Assembly: GCA_008330645.1 (NCBI GenBank)
Contig: VLTN01000017.1
Coordinates: 496,001-560,000, forward strand
Source: Cafeteria roenbergensis
Taxonomy: Eukaryota; Sar; Bigyra; Bicosoecida; Cafeteriaceae
Direction of reading: 5' to 3'
DNA length: 64,000 bases
Shown: in pieces, positions 20,501 to 28,306 of the stretch
How the letters are laid out: every line of letters starts with the position of its first letter
Position numbering within the stretch: the first letter of the stretch is position 1
Translations under genes and position numbers: made by a program
Notes under the pieces: model-generated
The model's database searches: none
What the model saw: the letters and a program-made list of their open reading frames with translations, nothing else
Told to the model about the DNA's origin: nothing

Positions 20501-21586
20501 GATATCCTGCACCAGGTTGCGCGCGCGCTCCGCCTCGTCGGCGTGCGAAACTGCCCGGTGCAGGGCCACCGCGTCAACGGGGCCTCCTGCCGCCGCCTTG
20601 GCCGCGGTCTGGATCATGGCGGCCGGCCGGCCGCGGACGTGGGCTTCGAGGATGCGCGCCCCGTTGCCATTCGACGCGGAGACCACTTCCGTCACGGTGC
20701 GCACAGTCGTGGTTGTCGTGGTGGTAGTGGGCTGCTGCGAGGCGGGCCGCTGCCGCTCCGTGCCGCTCGGGGACGGCGAGAACGCGCCGCCCTGAGGAGC
20801 AACGGGGCTGCCCGAGGGAACGGTTGCAAGCAGCGCGCTGGGCGCCGGGGCCCGGTTGGCGTGCTTGCGGAACGATGCGGTCGAGGCCTGGCCGGATTGG
20901 CCCGTTGCAACGGAGCCGCCGTCGGCGCGGGAAGCGGCCTGCGCGGCAAGCCCGGAGGATCGGCTCTTTGCCCGTTCCCGCAAACGCGCTTCGAGTCGCG
21001 CGCGCATCGCCGAGCCGTCCTCGCCCTCGTCCGAGTCCTCGTCGCTGGTGCCCTCCTCCTCCACCGCCTTGACGCCCTCGGGTGCGATCCAGGCGTCCGG
21101 GTTGCCCGCGGCGCCGGCCCCGGCGGCCTCGGCGGCTTCTTCCGCGGCAGCAGCAAGCATCGAGCCGCCGCTGTGCGTCCGCCGGAACGAGCCCCCGCCC
21201 ACGCTGCGGGCCCCAGACACCACGCTGCCCGAGCCGGCGCGGCTGGCGGCCCGCTCGCGCAGGTCCGAGTGGCGGCTGGCCGCCCTCTCCTCGAGCCGGT
21301 CGCGCATGTCCGCTCGCATCGCCGCGGCGTCCGGAGCGTCCGAGCCCTGGTCCGAGCCCTCCTGCCCCGGGGACTGCCCGGAGCCGTCCTCCGAGTCCAC
21401 GTCGGAGTCCACGTCGGTGTCCTCGTCGCTGTCCTGCTGGCCGATGATGGCCTTGACCAGCTCCTTGGAGCGCAGGCGCGCCTCTTCCGCCGAGATGCCG
21501 GCGTCGGGCGAGCTGGGAGCTGCCGCCATGGAAAGTCCCCCGCTCGAGCTGTGCGCGGCCTCGAGCGTCCGCTGCTGCGTGGGCAC
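14594..21586 (-). CDS. Giant low-complexity protein with acidic modules and PAYGGPQ repeats
   Basis: An uninterrupted frame of 2,330 residues, not recognised as any known family. An alternative start is the ATG at 21529 (MAAAPSSPDAG). Near the N-terminus a helix-acidic module recurs: 'EARLRSKELVKAIIGQQ' followed by an Asp/Ser/Glu tract; a similar Asp/Ser tract near 180; and 'ERARNLVQDILGRF' plus a longer acidic tract near 350-385. Between them are two copies of an Arg-rich helix ('MRDRLEERAASRHSDLRERA' and 'MRARLEARLRERAKSRSSGL'). Long Ala/Glu/Arg helices of coiled-coil type occupy the middle. A His/Gln/Pro-rich segment lies around 1890-1950. About seven near-identical copies of the heptad PAYGGPQ follow (DNA 15008-15200, 21-bp unit). 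The tail is basic ('KSRRSRSTKHPSGRGF'). The composition suggests a scaffold, cytoskeletal or condensate-forming protein, but that is inference. Confidence 0.7.
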   Translation of the reverse strand: MPTQQRTLEAAHSSSGGLSMAAAPSSPDAGISAEEARLRSKELVKAIIGQQDSDEDTDVDSDVDSEDGSGQSPGQEGSDQGSDAPDAAAMRADMRDRLEERAASRHSDLRERAASRAGSGSVVSGARSVGGGSFRRTHSGGSMLAAAAEEAAEAAGAGAAGNPDAWIAPEGVKAVEEEGTSDEDSDEGEDGSAMRARLEARLRERAKSRSSGLAAQAASRADGGSVATGQSGQASTASFRKHANRAPAPSALLATVPSGSPVAPQGGAFSPSPSGTERQRPASQQPTTTTTTTTVRTVTEVVSASNGNGARILEAHVRGRPAAMIQTAAKAAAGGPVDAVALHRAVSHADEAERARNLVQDILGRFDSDEDEDEDEDVDSDVDSDEGSDEGSDEGSDEEQEEPKPQPKPVDPKPEQQAPPAVVAKAAPAPRIEASQSQHAAGQPSQDVEVQLDEVVPLSPGLAAASGAGGGVTASGRRKSALMQLTQEAGTLELELRRIKSRAVLDEQAFKATLRAEKKRQQQSAVQRIAEREARLNGRSRRLAHQAMASTAQQEAEMRRVAEAERRAEALAATGRATPLQLASLSAAASTVARSQMRLKAAQRMLAQCDALCLLDSASAAAAESAAKGISERGGKAADTAPSVLKVRRRRASVALAMRTAGRTPGSAPATAGSEVSLLDETSIALGGVAALLRAADDTLSAAESLQARAFDVVSGAYDGDDDAVSVAPTSEGRHAGNQAGGGVSAADARSLGARSEGAPGHDGEPSMLDEVDRIGGSASRAGAALSVNRRAMARAAGAGSQDGDDEGDDEGDDEDEAKAGRGGAASEGGASGRHVSAEEAVNAFLLRAAEARRAVSRACLASAGAAALLTGDRQRQAFAAARSMLRTRGSLIELRTAFEATEGATPEVVLEAAATRAAARAAGGGDGGADASDEEEDPSGPPSPPQVARQLLEAEKVVGLAVQAEEAAAKVVVIQLRRVPALAHGEAANAEERAYEAVVASGKAQSPLAPGASSGFASGIGAGVGAAMRAKSHFRDSDSAAGAGVAAGSSGAATGADGRGTDGAAAVEADPVADRSADRSGDDAVGARTGLTRREMSEALGAALPARCIDDVMPAVPSALDGTDPEVLGDACSAYVEAVRPAYRCAGDAAASFESGSDAAAAQLRAWALDSARLRDALEAAAEDSTRMRREGDLLVTSLSDDRAALVSVAGDHADLRAALNDLDAARAQATAALNDASAASAKDRAPKAAAARRACAGAQAQLRATQRVFELSTARFRSAASGSRSTGARLRALETDASLRLAQAEGRLLSLEEDFDGVRASGVAAASRVQVTLEVARAAVKRAKTVKRLVRRRRQSVLGPATAANGGALEALSPRPGEATMKLPKDRSGASGRSRSRGRSGASSGKGSRSGKGGLSRSPSRRALQQADGVLSRMQGGEDSDSDDGGRGGEAARGGGGWGLLGQQGAAGDSDSEDDFSDAGGAASETGSVGDLIAKAVNAKTRPRPSAASSASRTVASGSVLAGARVPFAPHAPPKTSPPAHRRTASGKAAGPGSAVVPMVDSPGQVMVEMALKDYVMAVAQAISAVEEAASARRRTVVGAQRMAALDRELLLRRTRGGRGLPLPGRKTEEQERREMLVLLQERRAHLPRIEEARGSQSTAVALTDPPGGHAGRRVDVLAAAARVAGSKEEAAAAGVTPGTGPSGVSRNVEAVADHFALNSTGIGLRASRSAHDLKGGHGAAAAAGGGGFSVYTTKVTTVTDWRAEQRRVVGQHALRGDFLDALARLRVTVERYRRELGRVRHHRLAGSLPEDIAAPIATGLRRTTRAVEQASGVLPSPADVSRGRLERPVIAVVEGSVRDANVQMMALENSVDYAVDWSTRLRTHKPKQHRSKPRKHRSRNKMHPSQHHRHQQQPPPQQQQMMVMVPGGMAPAGSWVQPPPGMVIMAPGQYPPPQQQPHMGFSPVAPPPYQPSPQPPGAFHAEVTTDPSAATPPRHRRLVAASSSNTAWEGTPPVSTTVIGAAPAGRAGNAAARRAARGGSAPSAFAGHGLGSTSRLSPESPDGDASPAASAPRAPPGGADGPSIGGRARQRGVSVGGAEAGQAATPFAPQPAYSSQSAYGGQTAYGSGYGSQAGFAPQPAYGGPHPGYGGPQPAYGGPQPAYGGPQPAYGGPQPAYGGPQPAYGGYPAGGSFHAAGGLQQAGRAVMASYPSWTAAPGYGPAAPYGSGYLVSAGSFATMVPAAPASVASKSRRSRSTKHPSGRGFSSGDKPLYAEGEPSSSVRVDHTEKTVRLTRSFRKPSARSGLVRKPSRAAGAMGSVPERARGKA
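15008..15200 (-). repeat. 21-bp tandem repeat encoding PAYGGPQ heptads
   Basis: A minisatellite within the giant low-complexity gene. The unit is 21 bp and keeps the frame, giving about seven copies of P-A-Y-G-G-P-Q with one PHPGYGG variant at the promoter-proximal end. Silent differences between units show that it is not only a recent duplication. Confidence 0.85.
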
Positions 21587-22462
21587 AAACGGGGCGGGCT
21601 CGCGAGCCGCGGGGCGGTGGCGCGGCGGCTCGGGCGGGTGCGCGGCTGCCGGGGCGAACTGACGAGAAACGCGAAATCAGAGCAACTCGCACAGCGTTCC
21701 ATTCGGCCGTGGCTCGAGCGCCGCAAACGCCTGCCGGCCAGGCAACGGAGGGCCAGCTCGAGCCGCCGCGGGCGCCGCGGGCGCAGGCGCGCAGCGACTC
21801 ACCTCCGCCATGTGCCGGCGCTTCCGGTGCGCGGCGAGTGGCCCGCGAGGGAAACCTGCGAGGGGACAGTCCCGGACGACGCACAGGAAATTCGGTGACC
21901 GAGAGATCGCCAAGGCCAGGGCGCAGCCAGCGCGGCACGCCCCCATCCCGCGCGCACCGGCGACTGTCTGCAGCACGGCGGCCGCCCCGAACCCCGGCCG
22001 TGGCCAGGGTGCAGGCGCGGCCTGCAGGGCGGCACAGACCTCGCTCGGCCCAGGCGCTGCGAGCGGCGACGGGCGGCCGACGGGCGGGGCACGCGCGCCA
22101 GCTCGCGCAGCGGGCCGGACGCCGCTCGCGCGTGCGACGGGCGGGGCCTCACCCCGAGGGAAGCTGCTGTGCCTTTGTGACGCCGCGCGGGACCCGGTCC
22201 GCGCTTGAGTGGCAAGTGGAGGGGCGGTTGAAGGCGCGGCGCGGTGGCAGAGGCTGCGCTGTCCGTCCGTCGCGACTTCTTCTCAACGCGCGCGTTGCTC
22301 CGTTCGCGGCGTTTCTGTGGACTTCAGCACGCAGCAAGGCGCCCGCTCGCCGCTCTGGGTGGTTGTCGCTGGCCGGCTGGCACGCATCCCGAAAGCTCGC
22401 GAGCCCCCGTTGCAGCCCCCGCCCTGCTGCCGCGAGCGAGCGCCCGCCCCCTTGCGCGCCCA
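21587..22462. other. Intergenic region, no gene supported
   Basis: This lies between the start of the giant gene and the stop of the BUD13 gene, both on the minus strand. Several frames are open on each strand, but none shows conserved content, so they look like products of GC richness. A short 5' exon of the giant gene could be hidden here; I cannot show one. Confidence 0.45.
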
Positions 22463-23776
22463 TCACCCGAACACTCCGCCCATGGACGCGGCTTTCACCC
22501 GCGCTTGTGACAGCTGCCGCTCAGCTCCCGCCCTCAGGGCGCGCTCCTCGAACCCGTTGCCACGCACCTGCCCGTCCCACCTGTGGCCCGGCTGCATGCC
22601 GAAGCGGTTGGGCGGCGCAGGCGGGCCCTTGTACAGGGGCTTGCCGCTCGCAGAGCGAGGCTCGTTGGCGCCGCCCGCGGCGGCGCGCTTCCGCGCCTTG
22701 CGCGCCATCAGCGCCAGCATGGGATCCCCCTCGAGCAGCTTCTCCTTGTGCATCGCTTCCAGGTCCGCGTCGTCCACGCGCCGGGCCAGCGGGGCGCCCT
22801 TGAGCTCCTCGCGCCGCTTCGCGGCCGCCTCCCCGGCCGCCACTTGCGCGGCGCCGACGCGCGCCACGGCCAGCCGCGCCGCCTCCAGGGCGGCCTCTCG
22901 TGCCTTGCGCGCCGACTCCTCCTGCGCCTCTGCGTAGGCGTCGACCACCTTGCCCGTCTTGTCGCGGAACACCGTTTTGGCGTTGCCGAGCAGCAGCTCG
23001 TGCTGCTGGCCCTTGGGCGGCGCGGCCTTGGCCCGGCGAACGGCCTCGTTGTTGGCCCTGAACTCGGCGGCAGTCTTCAGCCCTGCCGCATGGCCAGACG
23101 ACATCACCGCAGCGGCGCTTCCCGGGGCTTCTGGCGCCGTGGCCGGCGCCGTGGCCGTGGCCGCCGGCGCGTCCTCGTCGGACGAATCCAGCCGCGCCCG
23201 CCCAGCGCCGGAGCCGGCTCCCCTCCGCGGCCCCCCGCCGTCCTCTTCGTCCTCGTCGGACGAGTCGAGCCTTGCCCGCCCAGCGCCCCTCGCCTCGACG
23301 GTGGCAGCAGCGGCTGCCCCCCGCGCCGCATCGTCGGCCTCGTCCTCGTCGGATGAGTCCAGGCGAGCGCGGCCGCGAGCCGGGCCCCCGGCGGGTGGCG
23401 CCTCGCCCTCCTCGTCGGACGAGTCCAGCCTGCCGATGCCTCCGCGCGCAGCCTGCGGCGGGCGGCGCTGCGCGAGCCCGTGCTGCTGCCGGTACTCCCC
23501 GACCAGGGCATCGCTGGCCCCCACAATCACTGGCTGCTCGAAGCCTGATTCGTCATCGTCGTCTGCCCCGCCGTAGTCGCCGGCCGCCAGGCCCGCCAGG
23601 CCGCCGCGGCGAGCGGCTGTGGTCGAGGTGTCCTGCTCGGTCTCGTCGACCACCCGCAGGTTTCCGGGCCTCGGGCGCTTCCCCGCCCGCGCCCTGCCGC
23701 CTGCACTTGTGCTGCTGCTCGAGTACCGCTGCAGGTAGGCCAGCTTGGCGGCCGCGCGGCCGGGCGCGTCAGCCAT
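22463..23776 (-). CDS. BUD13: BUD13 homolog, RES-complex splicing factor
   Basis: A 437-residue single-exon protein. BUD13 is a subunit of the RES (retention and splicing) complex, which joins the activated spliceosome in the nucleus. The N-terminus fits the family ('[14 protein letters not shown]', then 'NLRVVDETE'), as does the C-terminal block: '[14 protein letters not shown]', '[13 protein letters not shown]', '[13 protein letters not shown]', and above all '[17 protein letters not shown]' followed by '[10 protein letters not shown]', which carries the most conserved residues. Between them are four copies of '[10 protein letters not shown]' in an acidic linker. Human BUD13 has an analogous array of short Arg/Asp/Ser-Pro repeats at the same place. 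The frame is open further upstream, but the ATG at 23776 ([12 protein letters not shown]) gives the family N-terminus. It sits head-to-head with the histidine fusion gene, 240 bp apart. Confidence 0.93.
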   Translation of the reverse strand: MADAPGRAAAKLAYLQRYSSSSTSAGGRARAGKRPRPGNLRVVDETEQDTSTTAARRGGLAGLAAGDYGGADDDDESGFEQPVIVGASDALVGEYRQQHGLAQRRPPQAARGGIGRLDSSDEEGEAPPAGGPARGRARLDSSDEDEADDAARGAAAAATVEARGAGRARLDSSDEDEEDGGGPRRGAGSGAGRARLDSSDEDAPAATATAPATAPEAPGSAAAVMSSGHAAGLKTAAEFRANNEAVRRAKAAPPKGQQHELLLGNAKTVFRDKTGKVVDAYAEAQEESARKAREAALEAARLAVARVGAAQVAAGEAAAKRREELKGAPLARRVDDADLEAMHKEKLLEGDPMLALMARKARKRAAAGGANEPRSASGKPLYKGPPAPPNRFGMQPGHRWDGQVRGNGFEERALRAGAERQLSQARVKAASMGGVFG

Positions 23777-24016
23777 GCGCAGAGCTCGGAACGCCGCGCC
23801 GGCTCGCCGGCACTGAAGGCCTGGGTTGGGGTCGCCGGGCCGGGCGGGGGAGAGATGGCGCGGCGGCGCACCCCCTGCAGCGGGCAGGCGGCTCGGGGTG
23901 CGGGCGCCCCAGGGAGTGGCGGAGGTCCGCGAGAAGACGGCGCCCAATTGCGGCCGGCTCTGTTCAAGTTGCGGGTGGCGCGGATTTAGTCGCCCTGTCA
24001 CTCGAGGGTGGGCGCA
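23777..24016. promoter_or_regulatory. Divergent promoter between BUD13 and the HisC-HAD-HisB gene
   Basis: There are 240 bp between opposite start codons. It is GC-rich with no TATA-like element seen. The role is inferred from the arrangement only. Confidence 0.5.
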
Positions 24017-27000
24017 ATGGCCAGCGCAACGGACGTGGCATCCTTCCTGCGGCCGGTGAGCGTGTGGCCATCGCCTGGAGAGCCTGTGGATGGGGCCGGG
24101 GGCGGCCCCGCGCGCGTTGTGGCACCCCTGCCGGATGCGGCTTGCAACACGTCGCGGTCGTGGCAGCCCCGATTTCGCCACCGCAGGACTTTGCGGCGCT
24201 CGAGGCGTACACGCCCGTGAAGCCCCTGGACGTGCTTGCGGCGGAGATCGGCGTGTCCGTCGAGCAGCTTGCCAAGCTCGACGCCAACGAGAACCTGTAC
24301 GGCCCGCTGCCAGAGGTGAGCAGCCTCCGCGTGTGTGGTATGACGGGGAGGGTCACCGGAGCAGGATCGGCCCCGAGGCGCGCCGGCAAGCGTCGCGACG
24401 CGCCCCCCTTGCACCCAGCCGCGCGAGCACGCGTACTGCGGCCCATGGCGCGGCGCGGGGCCTGGCATGCCGCGACGATGAGGCGGCGCCGTGGCAGCTG
24501 TGACGCGGGTCGGGCTGTCGTCATCGCCGTGCGCGCTGCGCTTGCGCCGCTGCGCCGCGCGAGCTCCTTCCCCGCCCGCCCCGAAGCCACCGCCCCGAGC
24601 TTGCGCGAGGCGCGCCCCCGCCACTTGCCCGCCGTGTGGTCCTGCGTCGCCCTTGCTGCAGATTCTCTCGGCCGTGAGCAAGAGTCAGTGGCACATTTAC
24701 CCCGACCCGTCGCACACCGCGCTGCGCGCGGCGATTGGCGACTACCTGGGCGTCAGCGATGACAAGCTCGTGTGTGGCTGCGGCAGCGACGAGCTGATCG
24801 ACGTCCTCATGCGCGTCACGGAGCCCAAGGCCATCGTCAACTGCGTCCCCACATTCGGCATGTACCAGTTCCTGGGCAAGATCTGCCGATCCGAGGTCAT
24901 CGCCGTCGACCGCACGCCCTTCCCCGCCTTTGACGTGGACGTCGCGGGCGTGGAGCGCGCCGTGCGCGACAGCGGCGCCAGCCTCGTCATCATCGCCTCG
25001 CCCAACAACCCAACGGGGGGCCTCATCTCCGAGGAGGACGTCCGCCGGCTCTGCGCGCTGCCCTGCCTCGTGGTCATCGACGAGGCGTACGCGGAGTTCG
25101 CCGGCAACGGCAACGGGGGAAGCGGCGCCGCCGGCTCCGTGGCCCACCTGGCAGGCACGCCTGAGCTCCCCAACCTCATCGTGTTTCGCACCTTCAGCAA
25201 GTGGGCGGCCCTCGCCGGCCTGCGCGTGGGGTACAGCGTGGCCCACCCCTCCCTCACCGCGGCGATGGCCGCCATCAAGCAGCCGTACAACGTCAACGTC
25301 GTAGCGGACGTGGCCGCCCGCGCAGCCCTGGCCGCCTACCCGCGCGTGCGCGACCAGCAGCTGATGCCCATGCTCAGCGAGCTGGCTAGCATGCAGGAGC
25401 GCCTGGCAGCCGACCACCCCTGGCTCGTGCCCGCCCCAACGCGCGCAAACTTTGTCCTCTTCAAGGTGGACGTCGACGGCACGGAGCCCCGCAACGCCTC
25501 CGGCGCCAAGGCCCCCCTCGAGGCTGGCCCCCTGGTGGCAGAGCTGCGCCGCCGGGGCGTGCTCGTTCGGTACTACCCCAAGGGAGCGCTGGCGGGGTTC
25601 CTCCGTATCTCCGCCGGCAGGCCGCGCGACACCCAGCGCCTCTTCAGAGCTCTGCAGGATATTGAGGCGGGCACGGAGGCCATGGTGCCGACGGACGCCG
25701 ACCGCGCAGCCGTGGCGGCCAGCCTGGCCGCAACAAGCGTCGCAGCGTCAGCCGCTGCTGGAGCCGCTGCTGGTGCTGCCGCTGCTGGTGCTGCCGCTGC
25801 CGCTGCTGCTGGTGCTGCTGCCGGCGCGGCGTCGGCCGGGCGGCAGTGGCTGCTGCTTGATATGGACGGCGTGCTCGTGGATGTGAGCCGCAGCTACCGC
25901 GGGGCCATCGTCAAGACTGCGGAGCGCTACGGCGTACGAGTGACCGACGCCGACATCGACGCGGCCAAGGCGGCAGGGGACGCCAACAACGACTGGGTGG
26001 TCACCCACCGCCTGATCAGGGCGCAGACCGACAGCGAGGAGTCTGCTCCGTCGCTGGCGGACGTGACGAAGCTGTTCGAAGACCTCTACAACGGCCCCAC
26101 CGGCACAGCCGACCCCCCCCTGAAGACTCTGGAGCGCGCGCTGGTGTCGGGCGAGCAGCTGCGGGCGATGCGTGCGGGCAGTCTGGGCGTGGCCCTGGTC
26201 ACCGGCCGGCCCATCCGCGACGCTGTGGAGGCTCTGGACCGGTACGGATGGAGCTACGCCCTCACGCCGGGGCAGTCCGCCGCCCTCGGGCGCGCTCACG
26301 CCGCCGCCCCCGCGGACGCAATCTTCAGCGCCGTGGTGTGCATGGAGGACGGCCCCCCCAAGCCCAGCCCCGCGCCGCTCCGCTGCGCCCTCGCGCGCAT
26401 GGCGGCTGCCCGGGGCCTGCCCCTCACGGGCGCGCTCGGTGACGGGCTGGCAGCCATGGCTGCGCAAGCCGTGATGGTGGGCGACACTGTCGACGACGTG
26501 CGTGCCGCCGTGTCTTGCGGCGCCGCCGCAGTCGGCGTGCTGACCCCAGACAAGGAGGGCTGGGCCGGTGAGAGCACCGCCCTGCTACTGCGCTCCGCGG
26601 GCGCGCAGGCGGTCATTGGCCCCGGGCTGGGCCAGCTGGCCGGCGCCGTTGCGCAGGCGGCCGCTCAGGCGCGCACTCCGGCAGCCGCCGCGGCCACCGG
26701 TGCGGCCACCGGTGCGCCACCGGTGCGGCCACCGGTGCTGCCACCGGTGCGACCACCGGTGCGGCCACCGGTGCGGCCACCGGTGCGGCCACCGGTGCGG
26801 CCACCGGTGCTGCCCCGGCTGTGGCCGCGGCCTCTCTCTCCCCGGCTGTGGCCGCGGCAGCTTGCCGGCCGGCCGCAGAGCGTGCCCAGGCTGTCAAGGC
26901 TGCCGCCATCGGCGCGACGCGCCCCCCGGCACCTCGCGCCGGCGCCCGGGAGGCGGCGGTCACCCGCACCACCGGCGAAACCGCCATCGAGGCGTGGGTG

Positions 27001-27528
27001 CGCATCGACGGCAGCGGCTGGTCCGCCGTCTGGACCGGCGTCGGCTTCCTCGACCACATGCTCTCCGCCCTGGCCAAGCACGCGCGAATGGACATCCACC
27101 TCGTCTGCGCGGGCGACACCTGGATCGACGACCACCACACCGTGGAGGACTGCTGCATCGCGCTGGGCGAGGCGCTGGACCGGTCGCTCGGCGCCCGCAG
27201 AGGCATCGCGCGGTGGGGCATGGCCCACTGCCCCCTCGACGAGGCCCTGGCCCGCGCGGTGGTGGACGTGAGCTCGCGGCCCTTTGCTGCCGTCGAGCTG
27301 GGGATGCGACGCGACACGGTGGGGGACCTGTCGTCCGAGATGGCCGCCCACGCCCTGGAGTCGCTCATCACCTCCGCCCGCCTCACAGCGCACGTCGACG
27401 TGATCCGCGGCACCAACGACCACCACCGCTGCGAGGCGGCGTTCAAGGCCGTGGCGGTCGCGCTGAGGCAGGCCCTCGCCCTTGACGGCGGCTCCGACGT
27501 CCCATCGACCAAGGGCGTGCTTGCCTGA
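24017..27528 (+). CDS. Histidine biosynthesis fusion: HisC aminotransferase - HAD phosphatase - HisB dehydratase
   Basis: Exons 24017-24055, 24187-24315 and 24662-27528 (introns of 131 and 346 nt, GTGAGC donors, GCAG acceptors, phase 0), about 1,011 residues. HisC (histidinol-phosphate aminotransferase, PLP enzyme): '[10 protein letters not shown]', '[10 protein letters not shown]', '[11 protein letters not shown]' and '[16 protein letters not shown]' with the PLP lysine. Then an Ala-rich linker and a HAD subfamily IA domain: '[11 protein letters not shown]', 'LVTGRP', 'GPPKPSP', '[12 protein letters not shown]', a plausible histidinol-phosphate phosphatase. HisB (imidazoleglycerol-phosphate dehydratase): '[18 protein letters not shown]', '[14 protein letters not shown]', '[17 protein letters not shown]', all metal ligands present. 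The HAD and HisB parts lie in different frames. The switch falls in a 12-bp GCCACCGGTGCG array at 26693-26811 where one of ten units is 11 nt; restoring one base reads Ala-Thr-Gly-Ala straight through. It could be an assembly slip, a polymorphism or a true break. Confidence 0.9.
26693..26811 (+). repeat. 12-bp tandem repeat GCCACCGGTGCG in the HAD-HisB linker
   Basis: Ten units of consensus GCCACCGGTGCG, nine of 12 nt and one (26717-26727) of 11 nt. In frame each unit encodes Ala-Thr-Gly-Ala. The 11-nt unit moves the reading frame by one, exactly between the HAD domain and HisB. Confidence 0.92.
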
Positions 27529-28306
27529 GCACTCCCGCCCCTCGACAGGCGCGTGCTCCCCCCCCTCCCCCAATCCCCCCGCTTCTCCCCTGCTCCCCTG
27601 CCCGAGAATCCCGTGTGCGCGCCACGCGCCTCGTCGTCGCGCGTGCGTGGGGCCATCGCTTGGCCGTGTCACGCGCGCCACCGCCCGTGAGAGGACGGAC
27701 CGTGGCGGCGGCGTGGGAGCTTGCGCGTGAAGCCAGAACCCGCCAGCCCGCTTGCCCTGCTGTGGGCCGCTGAGGGGCAGGCAGGGACGTGGCCTGGAGC
27801 CTGGCCCCAATATGTATTCTTCTTGCGGCTGTGCTGGGCGATTTGCACGCGCAGGGCAGCGCCAGGCTTGCAGTCGCGCGTTCAAAAACTCGCACTGCCA
27901 CATGAAGCCACGCAACGTTCGCGATTCGACGCGCCGGCCGCGCCTTGCCGGCCTCTGCGCCCGGTCACACCGCTGCCACAACCGCCGCAGACCCCCTCAC
28001 CCCACCCTTTGCCGCCTGCCAGCCATGCACGGCGCGCACCAACGCCACCCTCGGTGACCCGTCCCGGCCCGTCCCGGCCCAGCGCAACCCGTGGCTGCCG
28101 CGGCGCTGGAGCAAGTTTCCAGCGCGGCAGCGGCCACGGGCGGCGTGCCAGCCGACCGCACACCACACCAGGGGCGCGGCCAGCAGGGCCAGAGCGGCCG
28201 GCGAGCCGCGACGTTGGCTGCGCAACAGCGGTCCTTCGAGGCGGGGGCGGGGCGACGGCTCCACGACGCGGGCGGGTCCGGCCGCCGGGCGCGCCGCCGC
28301 AGCGCC
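27529..28306. other. Convergent intergenic region, no gene seen
   Basis: The 3' flanks of the histidine fusion gene and of the MATE transporter. C-rich just after the HisB stop, otherwise unremarkable. No RNA gene or transposon recognised. Confidence 0.5.

Noticed and set aside
21709-22803. Plus-strand frame of 364 codons between the giant gene and BUD13
   Set aside because: It runs through the antisense of the conserved BUD13 C-terminus and has no recognisable content.
26693-26811. CRISPR-like or satellite array
   Set aside because: 12-bp units without spacers, in frame within a coding linker.
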